A DNA stretch of 64,000 nt from Halocatena salina (lineage in GTDB: Archaea > Halobacteriota > Halobacteria > Halobacteriales > Haloarculaceae), in contig NZ_CP096019.1 of the NCBI RefSeq assembly GCF_023115355.1, forward strand, positions 1,612,001 to 1,676,000, read 5' to 3'. The notes beneath the pieces are model-generated. The model made no database searches. It saw nothing but the letters and a program-made list of their open reading frames with translations, and was not told the origin of the DNA. How positions within the stretch are numbered: the stretch's first letter is position 1; each line of letters begins with the position of its first letter. Positions 36,479 through 45,220 of this stretch are shown piece by piece. Made by a program: the position numbers and the translations under genes.

Positions 36479-37927
36479 TCAGTAGGATTTGGCGAAGTAG
36501 GCAGTCGTTTCTGCGGACTCTCCACAGACACCACAGCTGTCGTGGATCGGTTCTTCGTCGCCGGGAACCAACACGATTTCGGCGGCGATCTGGTCTTTGA
36601 TCTCGTCCTCACACTCTTCCGTACCACACCAACCGGTTTTGACGTAGCCGCCGTGCTGGCCGATCGTTCCGAGGATCTCCTCGCGTGATTCAGCCTCACG
36701 GACGTTTTCGTCGCGGTGTTGTTCTGCGGCGGCGTACAGCTTCGCATACACCGTATCGAGGTGTTCTCGGGTCGTTTCGGCGACGTTCTCACGGGGTTCG
36801 GCCGCCGTTTCCCCGTCGGGTCGGTGGACGACCGACACCTGTTCGTCTTCGACCTCGTTCGGGCCGATCTCGAACCGGACGGGCACGCCCTTTAGCTCCC
36901 ATTCGTTGAACTTGAACCCGGGATTGCGCTCGTCGCGGTCGTCGAGATGGACGCGGATCCCCGCTGCCGCAAGCTCCGATCGGATCTGTTCGGCGTATCC
37001 GAGCACCTCCTCTCGGGTGTCTTGCTGCCAGATGGGCACGATCACGACCTGTTTCGGCGCGATCGTGGGCGGCAAGACGAGTCCTTGATCGTCCGAATGG
37101 GTCATGATGATCGCGCCGAGCGCGCGCCACGACAGCCCCCACGAGGTGGTGTGTGCGGTCCGTTCGTCCTCGTTCTCATCGAGATAGGTGATGTCGAACG
37201 CCTCGGCGAAGCTCGTCCCGAGGTAGTGGCTCGTCGCGGCTTGCACGCTCTTTCCATCGGGCATCAACACTTCAAGCGTCGTCGTCGTATCCGCGCCGGG
37301 GAACTTGTCGTGTTCGGGTTTCTGTCCGCGAAGCGGGGGCAGCGCGAGTACGTCGGTGTACAGCCGCTCGTACTGGTCGAGCCGGAGCATCGTCTCGTCC
37401 CACGCGTCGCTCCGGTCGTGGTGGGCGGTGTGGCCCTCCTGCCAGAGGAACTCCTTGGTCCGGAAGAACGGCTTTGTCTCGGTGGCTTCCCACCGTACCA
37501 CCGAACACCACTGGTTCACTCTGAGAGGGAGATCCCGGTGGCTGCGCACCCACTGGGAGATGTAGGGGGTGATGATCGACTCGCTGGTGGGTCGGACGGC
37601 GAGCCGCTCATCGAGTTCGTCGTACCCTCCGTGGGTGACCCACGCCACTTCCGGATCGAACCCTTCCACGATGTCCTTCTCCGCTTGGAGATACGACTCG
37701 GGGATGAACATGGGAAAGTACGCGTTCTGCACGCCGCTGTCTTTGAACCAGCCATCCAGATGGTCCTGAATCGCCTCCCACAGCGCGTATCCACGGGGGC
37801 GCGTGACGATGAACCCACCCATGGGGGCGTAGTCCGCGAGCTCGGCTTTCTGGACGACCTGGGCGTACCAGTCGCCGGTCTCGTGCTCCTTACTGGCTGT
37901 TATTCCAAGATCCTGTTCGTTGCTCAT
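36479..37927 (-). CDS. proS: Prolyl-tRNA synthetase, archaeal/eukaryal type
   Basis: ProS charges tRNA(Pro). The 482-residue class II enzyme has motif 2 in VVRWEATETKPFFRTKEFLW and motif 3 near SWGLSWRALGAIIMTHSDDQ, and lacks the bacterial editing insert. Its C-terminal zinc domain is visible (GWCGTEECEDEIKDQ, DSCGVCGE) and it ends in the typical AYFAKSY. A TATA-like tttaatag (minus strand, about 37950-37957) lies about 25 bp upstream of the ATG, pointing to a short-leader transcript. Confidence 0.96.
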   Translation of the reverse strand: MSNEQDLGITASKEHETGDWYAQVVQKAELADYAPMGGFIVTRPRGYALWEAIQDHLDGWFKDSGVQNAYFPMFIPESYLQAEKDIVEGFDPEVAWVTHGGYDELDERLAVRPTSESIITPYISQWVRSHRDLPLRVNQWCSVVRWEATETKPFFRTKEFLWQEGHTAHHDRSDAWDETMLRLDQYERLYTDVLALPPLRGQKPEHDKFPGADTTTTLEVLMPDGKSVQAATSHYLGTSFAEAFDITYLDENEDERTAHTTSWGLSWRALGAIIMTHSDDQGLVLPPTIAPKQVVIVPIWQQDTREEVLGYAEQIRSELAAAGIRVHLDDRDERNPGFKFNEWELKGVPVRFEIGPNEVEDEQVSVVHRPDGETAAEPRENVAETTREHLDTVYAKLYAAAEQHRDENVREAESREEILGTIGQHGGYVKTGWCGTEECEDEIKDQIAAEIVLVPGDEEPIHDSCGVCGESAETTAYFAKSY

Positions 37928-37977
37928 GTAGGAACGTGACGGACACCCCTATTAAACTCGACGTGTCGCCGTCCTTG

Positions 37978-38034
37978 GCGCTGGGAGGCTTCGACAACGA
38001 AGCCGAGCGCGGTCCGGTGGAGGTTCACCCCCAC
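37978..38034. other. Tandem hairpins upstream of proS
   Basis: Hairpin 1 (37978-38010) pairs gcgct with agcgc around an inner 7-bp stem ggcttcg/cgaagcc with loop acaa. Hairpin 2 (38017-38034) pairs gtggagg with the following cacc/ccac region, 7 bp including one G.U when read on the minus strand, with a 4-base loop. They sit between the end of the carbonic anhydrase gene (38133) and the proS promoter, so a bidirectional role as terminator or leader structure is possible. No known RNA family is recognised. Confidence 0.5.
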
Positions 38035-38132
38035 TCGGATGATTCGTTTGGTGGGGATACAGTTCTTCGGCGGTGTACCGTTCGGGCAGAATACGGCATG
38101 GTATCAACTAAATGGAAGGAAATAGTCGACGA

Positions 38133-38816
38133 TCAGTACGTCCAGAGCCGTTGGACGCGATCGGCGAGTTCGGGGTGTTCCGCTTCGATCTGCTCGGGAT
38201 CGCGCACCCCGTCGACGTTGACGACGTGGACCAGCCCACGCTCGTCGGTGTACACGTCCTGGAAGTCGTACACCACTCCGACGATATCGGTGTCTTCGGG
38301 CACGTCGTCGCTTTCGCGCAGGATCGCGATCTGTTGGTCGACGTTGTACTCCACGAGCCGGTTGATCGCCTCGCTCTCGTCGAGTCCTTCGGGCAGCGCC
38401 ACGACGCCGTCTGCGAGCCGCCGTTTCAACAGGTCGATGCAGTGACGGATCCCGGCTGGCTCCTCGATCTCGTCTCGTATATCCTTGTAGGTAGCTGTGA
38501 CGGCGCCACAGCCGGTGTGGCCGATCACGACGACCGTGTCCGTATCGGCGTGCACCAGTGGGTACAGCACGTCACCCGAGACGGCTAGTCCAGTGGCCGT
38601 CTCCTCGAACACCCGGTTGCCGATCGCTCCGACCGTGAAGACGTCGCCCGGTGTACGGTTTTCGAACAGTTCGTCTTGTAGCACGCGCGAATCGGAACAA
38701 CACACTGTGACAAAGGGCGGTGCCTGCCCGTCTTGGACGTCCTCGAAGCGGTCGTTTTCGAACTCGCGCGCGTGGTGCTCGTTCCGTCCTAACAACTCGC
38801 TAATTGAATCTGACAT
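38133..38816 (-). CDS. Beta-class carbonic anhydrase
   Basis: The enzyme hydrates CO2 to bicarbonate. In the 227-residue product the zinc ligands and catalytic residues are visible: Cys40, Asp42 and Arg44 in CCSDSR, and His100 and Cys103 in GHTGCGA. A TATA-like gtttatc on the minus strand lies about 25-30 bp upstream of the ATG at 38816. It is divergent from a membrane protein gene. Confidence 0.94.
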   Translation of the reverse strand: MSDSISELLGRNEHHAREFENDRFEDVQDGQAPPFVTVCCSDSRVLQDELFENRTPGDVFTVGAIGNRVFEETATGLAVSGDVLYPLVHADTDTVVVIGHTGCGAVTATYKDIRDEIEEPAGIRHCIDLLKRRLADGVVALPEGLDESEAINRLVEYNVDQQIAILRESDDVPEDTDIVGVVYDFQDVYTDERGLVHVVNVDGVRDPEQIEAEHPELADRVQRLWTY

Positions 38817-38921
38817 CGTCGAACACCACCGACCACACGGGGGACCGATAAACACGTTGTGACCTGCGATGGTTGGCGGTCAAAACAGTCATGTTATCTA
38901 GGATAGTTGTACACCTACACG

Positions 38922-39689
38922 ATGCCCGATGGTCCCGACGAGATATCGATGAACGAATTCGACGAACAGGCCGAAGAGCTGCTTGAACTCGAATCAGATC
39001 TCAGCTCGATGGCGGGAGCCGAGATGGACCCGAACGAACAGTACGAATCGGGAACAGTGCTGGGTGCCGAACGTGTACTGTTCGATGCAGTGCCGGACAC
39101 GTATCCGACGACTATCCTCTCACCATACGCTCTCCGGTTGGATGTTCGACTGAGCCCGAATCGTAACACATCGGTGTACATCGCGTGGCCCGAACAGTTG
39201 ACAGGAGACACCTCCCTCGATCAGCTGTTGTCGACTGTCGGTGTATCCGCACACTCGTTTGCCGACATCCTCGGGCGTGAAATCCCTGTAGAACGCGATG
39301 GCAGTCACTACGTCGTGGATTTCGAACACGAGTCCCCCGACACGCCGACGACGGAGACTGACGTGTCGAGTGAGGCCCCCGATGTGGAGTCGCTTGACGA
39401 TTCTAGCCCGACCTCGCCATACTGGTACTACGTCGTCGTGGCGTGCTCGCTTACTTGGACCCTCTATTTCCCACTGTACGAATACGATACTATGGTGAAC
39501 GTTACGATACTCGCGTGGCTCATCTTCCCCGTGGGTATGTACTTCGACAACCAACACGTGCGAGAACGAAGCACGTGGACGCCGAACAAGTGGGTTTGGC
39601 CAGTTCTCTCGTTGGTTTGGTTCCTCAACATCCCCGCCGTCCTCGTGTATCTGTACAAGCGCCACCAAGCAGAATTCCCGTCCGAATGA
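38922..39689 (+). CDS. Uncharacterised haloarchaeal membrane protein
   Basis: The 255-residue product has a soluble acidic N-terminal domain (about 1-150; AEMDPNEQYESGTVLGAERV, VPDTYPTTILSPYALRLDVR) and three hydrophobic helices in the last 90 residues (YWYYVVVACSLTWTLYFPLY, VNVTILAWLIFPVGMYF, WPVLSLVWFLNIPAVLVYLY). The family is not recognised. The ATG at 38922 was preferred over TTG at 38907. A truncated homologous copy of its N-terminal domain follows immediately (39702-39908). Confidence 0.8.
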   Translation: MPDGPDEISMNEFDEQAEELLELESDLSSMAGAEMDPNEQYESGTVLGAERVLFDAVPDTYPTTILSPYALRLDVRLSPNRNTSVYIAWPEQLTGDTSLDQLLSTVGVSAHSFADILGREIPVERDGSHYVVDFEHESPDTPTTETDVSSEAPDVESLDDSSPTSPYWYYVVVACSLTWTLYFPLYEYDTMVNVTILAWLIFPVGMYFDNQHVRERSTWTPNKWVWPVLSLVWFLNIPAVLVYLYKRHQAEFPSE

Positions 39690-39701
39690 GATCATGGGTG
39701 A

Positions 39702-39908
39702 CAACTACTCGAAGTAGAACCGAGGCTCAAAACAATTGATGGGGCTGCAGTCGATCCGGAGAGCGTGTACGAATCAGGTGTGATCGTCGATGCCGAACGG
39801 ATCCCAAACGGTGACGTTCCGGATTCGTACCCAAAGTTCTCACACGCACGATCGTCCGGGCGAATCCAGACGGTTGTCGAATCCCTAACAGAGCGGCTCG
39901 GGCTGTGA
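39702..39908 (+). pseudogene. Truncated copy of the preceding gene's N-terminal domain
   Basis: The frame reads QLLEVEPRLKTIDGAAVDPE, SVYESGVIVDAERIPNGDVP, DSYPK and ends with TGA at 39906-39908; upstream is an in-frame TGA. It aligns with ELLELESDLSSMAGAEMDPN, EQYESGTVLGAERVLFDAVP, DTYPT of the gene at 38922-39689. There is no start codon in this frame and the C-terminal membrane part is missing, so this is a tandem-duplication remnant. Confidence 0.75.
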
Positions 39909-39936
39909 GCACCACGGCCGAAACCGTCTACTCCTG

Positions 39937-40422
39937 TCAGCTCTGTCCTTTTCGGTCTACGGCGAACGGTGACTTCCCTTCGGTCCAGTCCCAGCCGGGC
40001 AACCGTGTCTGAAAGCCAGCAGCTAGAGCAGCGTCGAGATCGTCGATACCGGCCGTCTCGCCCGAATGGTGGTGAATGTCGGCGTAGTGGAACGTGGCTT
40101 CTGCGAGCAGCGAACGGGGCTGTCCACCGGCGATCGTCGCGGCGAGTTCCCGGCCGAGCAGTTCGTCCACGACAAACCCGGGATAATCCTCCTCGACATC
40201 GAGCTCGCGGAGGATGGCAACGAGGGCGGCGACGTTGACGGCACGGTCGCCGTCGGCGAATACGACGTCGACCGCCTTACGGTACTGCTCATCGCTCACG
40301 GGATCGACGGTCGTCTCGAACTGCTCGCCCAGAGCGTCCCGAACGTCGGTGATCAACGACGCGATCGGCCGATCCCGGACGAACTCGTATTCTGCCCGAA
40401 CACGAGACGGCGTCAAATGCAT
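39937..40422 (-). CDS. Uncharacterised haloarchaeal protein
   Basis: This 161-residue acidic, mostly helical protein (MHLTPSRVRAEYEFVRDRPI; AVNVAALVAILRELDVEEDY; FHYADIHHHSGE) is not a family I recognise. The HYADIHHHSGE segment offers His/Asp/Glu residues that could bind metal, but this is speculative. It is divergent from fttA and convergent with the pseudogene at 39702-39908. Confidence 0.7.
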   Translation of the reverse strand: MHLTPSRVRAEYEFVRDRPIASLITDVRDALGEQFETTVDPVSDEQYRKAVDVVFADGDRAVNVAALVAILRELDVEEDYPGFVVDELLGRELAATIAGGQPRSLLAEATFHYADIHHHSGETAGIDDLDAALAAGFQTRLPGWDWTEGKSPFAVDRKGQS

Positions 40423-40698
40423 GTCTGTGTTCCTGTTCGTCGATCACGCGGACGATTGAAGCTGTTTGTGCCCATGGAGGTATATCCTGTGTGGTTGCGA
40501 AGGGTTTTATAATGACCGTACAGTAGAAAAGAGTAACGCGGGTTTTCCGGACCGTCGTGAACGGTCGTGATATCAGAGTATGACCTGTTGTTCGATCTCA
40601 GTGCTGGTTCCATGTCCGATCGGATCGACGTTGGACGACGTGTCGTGTAACGTGCAGTGGTGTGGTCTGTTCCGGAACCCCGCCTATCTACGTGACCT

Positions 40699-42612
40699 AT
40701 GAGCACGGTAGAGAAGCAACTTGACGATTTGAAAGCAGAGATTGCAGCCGAGATACCGAACGACATCTCCGTTTCTGATGTGACATACGAGGGTCCCGAA
40801 CTCGTCATCTACACGCGGGATCCGAAGAAGTTCGCACAGAACGGTGATCTGATTCGGACGCTCGCGGGGAAACTTCGAAAACGCATCACCGTCCGACCCG
40901 ATCCCGACGTGCTCGCACGGCCCACGGACGCGGAAGCACAGATTCGGGCGATCATTCCCGACGAGGCGGGTGTGACGGATCTCGACTTCCATGCAGATAC
41001 CGGTGAGGTCGTGATCGAGGCACAAAAGCCCGGGATGGTGATCGGTCGTCACGGATCGACGCTGCGCGAAATTACACAGAAAATCGGATGGACGCCCGAA
41101 GTCGTTCGAACGCCACCGATCGAGTCCGCTACCGTCTCGAACGTTCGGAACTTCCTGAAACAGGAACGGGAAGACCGTCGCGAGATCTTAGAGCGCGTCG
41201 GTCGGCAGATCCACCGCGAGGAACTCTCCGATGAGCAGTGGGTTCGGATCAGTACGCTCGGCTGTTGTCGTGAGGTCGGTCGTGCGAGTTTCATCCTCTC
41301 GACGGCTGAAACCCGAATTCTCATCGACTGTGGCGACAAGCCCGGTGCGGAAGACGAAGTGCCCTATCTTCAGGCTCCCGAAGCCAACCCGCTCAACTCC
41401 ATCGATGCTGTGGTGCTCACCCACGCTCACCTCGATCACTCGGCGCTCATTCCGCTCCTGTTCAAATACGGCTACGACGGACCGATCTACTGTACGGAAC
41501 CGACCCGTGATCTGATGGGACTGTTGACGCTGGATTACCTCGACGTCGCCGCCAAGGAGGGACGGACGCCACCGTACGAAAGCGAGATGGTTCGGGAAGC
41601 ACTCAAACACACGATCCCACTGGAATACGGCGACGTGACCGATATCGCGCCCGACGTGAAGCTCACGCTGCACAACGCCGGGCATATCCTCGGGAGTGCG
41701 GTTTCCCACTTCCACATCGGTGATGGGCTGTACAACGTCGCTTTCTCGGGCGACATCCACTATGAAGACACCCGACTGTTCAACGGTGCGGTCAACGAGT
41801 TCCCCCGCGTCGAGACGCTCGTGATGGAATCAACGTATGGTGGCCGGAACGACTACCAGACCGACCAAGCCGACTCCGAACAGAAGCTGATGGAAGTCAT
41901 CCAGGAGACGTACGACCGGGACGGAAAGGTCCTCATTCCGGCCTTCGCCGTCGGTCGCTCCCAGGAGATCATGCTCGTCATCGAGGAGGCGATGCGCGAG
42001 GGGAAGATCCCCGAGATGCCCGTCCATCTCGATGGGATGATCTGGGAGGCGACGGCTATTCACACTACCTACCCCGAATATCTTCGTGATGACCTTCGAG
42101 ATCGGATCTTCCACGAAAACGAAAATCCGTTCCTTTCGTCCCAGTTCAACCACATCGATGGCGGTGAGGACGAACGCCGCGACGTCACCGACGACGGTCC
42201 CAGCATCATCCTCTCCACCTCGGGGATGGTTACCGGTGGCCCGATCATGTCGTGGCTCGAACATCTCGGTCCGGACCCCGACACCACGATGGTGTTCGTC
42301 GGCTACCAGGCCCAAGGAACGCTCGGCCGACGCATCCAGAGCGGCTGGGATGAGATTCCGATGAACGGTCGTGGTGGCCGTTCGGACACGCTCTCGCTCG
42401 ATCTGTCGGTTGAAACCGTCGATGGATTCTCCGGTCACTCCGGACGACAGGGACTCGTGGATTACGTACGGACGATGAATCCCCGCCCCGAGAAGGTGTT
42501 GTGTGTTCACGGAGACGAGTCCTCGGCTCAGGATCTCTCTTCAGCATTGTATCACAAATTCGATATGAGGACGTTCGCCCCCAAGAACTTAGAGACGTTC
42601 CGATTCCGGTAG
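40699..42612 (+). CDS. fttA: Transcription termination factor FttA (aCPSF1), KH-beta-CASP ribonuclease
   Basis: FttA/aCPSF1 cuts nascent RNA and terminates archaeal transcription. The 637-residue protein has two N-terminal KH-like domains (about 1-145, with GMVIGRHGSTLREI), a metallo-beta-lactamase domain with the HAHLDH motif at 242-247, and a beta-CASP domain (STSGMVTGGPIMSWLEHL). The C-terminal region holds the last ligands (VDGFSGHSGRQGL, CVHGDESS). The length and order are those of the universal archaeal protein. The ATG at 40699 follows gcctatctacgtgacct. Confidence 0.96.
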   Translation: MSTVEKQLDDLKAEIAAEIPNDISVSDVTYEGPELVIYTRDPKKFAQNGDLIRTLAGKLRKRITVRPDPDVLARPTDAEAQIRAIIPDEAGVTDLDFHADTGEVVIEAQKPGMVIGRHGSTLREITQKIGWTPEVVRTPPIESATVSNVRNFLKQEREDRREILERVGRQIHREELSDEQWVRISTLGCCREVGRASFILSTAETRILIDCGDKPGAEDEVPYLQAPEANPLNSIDAVVLTHAHLDHSALIPLLFKYGYDGPIYCTEPTRDLMGLLTLDYLDVAAKEGRTPPYESEMVREALKHTIPLEYGDVTDIAPDVKLTLHNAGHILGSAVSHFHIGDGLYNVAFSGDIHYEDTRLFNGAVNEFPRVETLVMESTYGGRNDYQTDQADSEQKLMEVIQETYDRDGKVLIPAFAVGRSQEIMLVIEEAMREGKIPEMPVHLDGMIWEATAIHTTYPEYLRDDLRDRIFHENENPFLSSQFNHIDGGEDERRDVTDDGPSIILSTSGMVTGGPIMSWLEHLGPDPDTTMVFVGYQAQGTLGRRIQSGWDEIPMNGRGGRSDTLSLDLSVETVDGFSGHSGRQGLVDYVRTMNPRPEKVLCVHGDESSAQDLSSALYHKFDMRTFAPKNLETFRFR

Positions 42613-42640
42613 CTCTCCGGTCTGAGTCTCGTCGTCGGAG

Positions 42641-42810
42641 TATTTATCGAGTTGTGCAGTTCGGACAGGAGTGTAATCAATAATGAATGGGTAGTCCCCG
42701 TCCGAAGGGACCAAGCGAACGGGGGAGAGGAATGGCATCCCAATACCGATCGACGGACGTATCTCGTTGGTCCCTCACTGTCCTCTCGTAATCGACCCCA
42801 TTAGCCATGA
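42641..42810 (+). ncRNA. Candidate structured RNA between fttA and the Zn-finger gene
   Basis: A TATA-like tatttat at 42641-42647 would place a start near 42668. The following 140 bases have no ORF but several long complementarities: 42706-42714 (agggaccaa) with 42767-42775 (9 bp), 42725-42731 (gagagga) with 42781-42787 (7 bp), 42686-42691 with 42797-42802 (6 bp), and 42696-42701 with 42719-42724 (6 bp). The first two sets interlock as a pseudoknot. It matches no RNA family known to me. Confidence 0.4.
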
Positions 42811-42904
42811 TGGTTGGTGTCATATTTTCCGTCGTTGAACAATCGAACGAGGTGAGGTCTGTGATAGCCGTAGCGTTCAGTACGTTCGACGCCGAAAGGG
42901 ACGT

Positions 42905-43069
42905 ATGCAGTGTCACTACTGCGAGACGGAGGCTGCCATGTCCGTCGAAAAAGATGGTGTGAAGGTCGGACTGTGTCAGCAGCATTTCCGCGCCAGGTTC
43001 GAGGAGCTACAATCAGAGGGGTGGCTCGAAGAGCTTCAGGAGAAGCTGAACACAGAGCGCGTCGAATGA
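42905..43069 (+). CDS. Small haloarchaeal Zn-finger protein, DUF6757-like
   Basis: This 54-residue protein begins MQCHYCETEAAMSVEKDGVK, followed by VGLCQQHFRARFEELQ. The ligands C-x2-C ... C-x2-H (Cys3, Cys6, Cys28, His31) would bind one zinc, followed by an acidic helix. It resembles DUF6757, a small conserved protein of Halobacteria. It is a complete gene from ATG to TGA. Its function is unknown. The cupin gene follows after 63 bp. Confidence 0.85.
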   Translation: MQCHYCETEAAMSVEKDGVKVGLCQQHFRARFEELQSEGWLEELQEKLNTERVE

Positions 43070-43132
43070 TCGGCGGTGAGCGTGCTGTAGACCGAGCCTG
43101 ACTTTTACTATTCTGATTCCCCAACCACTGGT

Positions 43133-43594
43133 ATGGAGCACGTACGGATCGGTTCGGTCGATGATTGGATGGGTCCGGCATCGGTCAAGCGACCCATCGG
43201 CCGGGCACTCGGAACGACGGCGCTGGCGATCAACTACTACGAACTCGCGCCGGGAGAGAGCTTCGCGTTCGGCTATCACCGCCACACCGAGCAAGAGGAG
43301 GTGTTTTACGTCCAGTCGGGGACGGTTACGTTCGAGACAGAAGCCGGCGAGGTGACAGTCGAGTCTGGGGAGATCATCCGGTTTGCGCCCGGCGGGTTCC
43401 AGCAAGGAACGAACCACGGCGAAGAGCGCGTTACGGCGATCGCGCTAGGGGGACCGGCGGACCCGGGCGACACCGAGATCCGTCGTGACTGTCCCGACTG
43501 TGGCGACCGGACGCCACAGCGCATCGAATCGGCCGACGACGCACTCCGTACGCTCTGTGAGCACTGTGGCGGAGAAACCGGGCGGTTCACATAG
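43133..43594 (+). CDS. Cupin-domain protein with C-terminal zinc ribbon
   Basis: The 153-residue protein has one cupin barrel: motif 1 GYHRHTEQEEVFYVQSG with metal-ligand His/His/Glu, and motif 2 in PGGFQQGTNHGEER with a His. A C-terminal ribbon CPDCGD ... CEHCGG adds four Cys. It is the first of two closely spaced genes; the DCC protein starts 1 bp after its stop. It may sense or bind a small ligand or metal. Confidence 0.85.
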   Translation: MEHVRIGSVDDWMGPASVKRPIGRALGTTALAINYYELAPGESFAFGYHRHTEQEEVFYVQSGTVTFETEAGEVTVESGEIIRFAPGGFQQGTNHGEERVTAIALGGPADPGDTEIRRDCPDCGDRTPQRIESADDALRTLCEHCGGETGRFT

Positions 43595-43595
43595 C

Positions 43596-43979
43596 ATGAA
43601 AGCTGACCGTCCTGTAGTCGTCTACGACGACGACTGTGGCTTTTGTACGTGGTGTACGGAGTGGATCGTGCGTCATGGCGCGTTCGATGCCGTCGGGTTC
43701 GCCAACGTGACACCCCAACAGCGGTCTCGGCTTCCAGCTGATTTCACCGACTGCGCTCACCTGCTCACCGACACTGAGGTGTACTCCTGTGGTGAAGCCG
43801 TCGAAGAGGCATTGATCCACGCATACCCCGCGCTACAGCGGCCGTTTGGTGTCGTCGGTCGCGTTCCGGGTTACACGGATGTCCGCGAACGACTGTACGA
43901 CTGGGTTGCGGACCACCGGGCGTGGTTCGGACGGATTTGTAGCGCCGAGCCACCGGTCGAATCGGATCGCCGTCGGTAA
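43596..43979 (+). CDS. DCC-family (DUF393) thiol-disulfide oxidoreductase-like protein
   Basis: The 127-residue protein carries the family motif YDDDCGFCTWCTEWI (about 10-24), a thioredoxin-like CxxC next to the DxxC signature, and a C-terminal LYDWVADHRAWFG helix. It likely handles thiol-disulfide exchange. It starts immediately after the cupin gene stop (atagcATG), suggesting one transcript. Confidence 0.88.
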   Translation: MKADRPVVVYDDDCGFCTWCTEWIVRHGAFDAVGFANVTPQQRSRLPADFTDCAHLLTDTEVYSCGEAVEEALIHAYPALQRPFGVVGRVPGYTDVRERLYDWVADHRAWFGRICSAEPPVESDRRR

Positions 43980-43987
43980 CACGGAAC

Positions 43988-45160
43988 CTATTCGAACGCT
44001 GCAACGCCGGTCAGATCCTGTCCGAGGATGAGCGAGTGGATGTCATGGGTTCCCTCGTAGGTGTAGACGGTTTCCATGTTCGTGAGATGACGCATCGGCG
44101 AGTAATCAGCGGTGATGCCGTTGCCCCCGAGGATTTCACGAGCGATCCGGGACTGATTCCGGGCCACGCGAACGTTGTTGCGTTTCGCCATCGACACCTG
44201 TTGTGGCCGGAGATCGCCGCGTTCTTTGAGATCGGCCAGCCGGTGAGCGAGCAGCTGGGCGAGCGTGATTTGGGTCGCCATCTCCGCGAGCTTCTCCTGT
44301 TGAAGCTGGAAGCGCGCGATCGGTCCCCCGAACTGTTCCCGATCGAGCGCGTACTGTCGGGCGGTTTCGAAACAGTTCCGCGCCGCGCCGACCGTACCCC
44401 ACGCGATGCCGTAGCGCGCCTGAGTCAGACACGCGAGCGGTCCTTTCATTCCCTCGACTCCCGGCAAAACGCTTTCTTCGGGCACGTGAACGCCGTTTAG
44501 ACCGATCTCACCCGTGATGGACGCTCGCAGCGAGAGCTTCTCTTTGATTTCGTTGGTGGTGACGCCTTCTCGATCGGTTTCGACCAGAAAGCCACGAACA
44601 GAGCCGTCGTCGGCTCCATCTCCATCGGTCACGCGTGCCCACACGAGCGCGACGTCGGCGATCGGCGCGTTGGTGATCCACGTTTTCGAGCCGTTCAGAA
44701 CGTACCCATCGTCATCATGTTTGGCTGTGGTTTCCATCCCCGAGGGATTCGAGCCGTGCTGTGGTTCTGTCAGTCCGAAACAGCCGACCGCCTCGCCCGC
44801 ACCGAGTGGCTCCAGCCAGTCGTCTTTCTGGGCTTCGGAGCCGTAGGCATGGATCGGATACATCACGAGCGCCCCTTGGACGCTGGCCATCGACCGCAGC
44901 CCCGAATCACAGGCTTCGAGTTCGGCCATCAACAGCCCGTAGGCCGTTTCACTCACGCCCGGCAGTCCGTACCCTTCAAGATTTGGCGCGTAAAATCCGA
45001 GATCGCCCATCTCCGGGATGAGGTCGGTCGGAAACGTCCCTTCGATCCAGTGCTCGCCGATCTCAGATTCGAGCTTGTCGGCGACGAACTCCCGTGCCGT
45101 ATCCCGGATCAGCCGCTCCTCCGCCGAGAGATCCGCCTCCAAATCCACGTAATCGAGCAT
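43988..45160 (-). CDS. Acyl-CoA dehydrogenase, glutaryl-CoA dehydrogenase-like
   Basis: The 390-residue flavoenzyme has the signatures CFGLTEPQHGSNPSGMET and NGSKTWITNAPIADVALVWA and the C-terminal TYEGTHDIHSLILG with the catalytic Glu. GLTEPQHGSNP and the catalytic-Glu context are closest to glutaryl-CoA dehydrogenases, which oxidise and decarboxylate glutaryl-CoA to crotonyl-CoA. The final substrate is inferred. The ATG at 45160 removes a basic extension. It is convergent with the DCC gene. Confidence 0.88.
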   Translation of the reverse strand: MLDYVDLEADLSAEERLIRDTAREFVADKLESEIGEHWIEGTFPTDLIPEMGDLGFYAPNLEGYGLPGVSETAYGLLMAELEACDSGLRSMASVQGALVMYPIHAYGSEAQKDDWLEPLGAGEAVGCFGLTEPQHGSNPSGMETTAKHDDDGYVLNGSKTWITNAPIADVALVWARVTDGDGADDGSVRGFLVETDREGVTTNEIKEKLSLRASITGEIGLNGVHVPEESVLPGVEGMKGPLACLTQARYGIAWGTVGAARNCFETARQYALDREQFGGPIARFQLQQEKLAEMATQITLAQLLAHRLADLKERGDLRPQQVSMAKRNNVRVARNQSRIAREILGGNGITADYSPMRHLTNMETVYTYEGTHDIHSLILGQDLTGVAAFE

Positions 45161-45220
45161 GGAGGTTCTCCGGGGCCGCCCGATAAAAACACTCGCCAAT
45201 CCGGCGCAGGTGACCAGTAC

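Noticed and set aside
37936-38445. Plus-strand frame upstream of proS running into carbonic anhydrase
   Set aside because: The second half is antisense to a well-supported gene, and no family is recognised in the first half. Kept only as a note in the hairpin finding.
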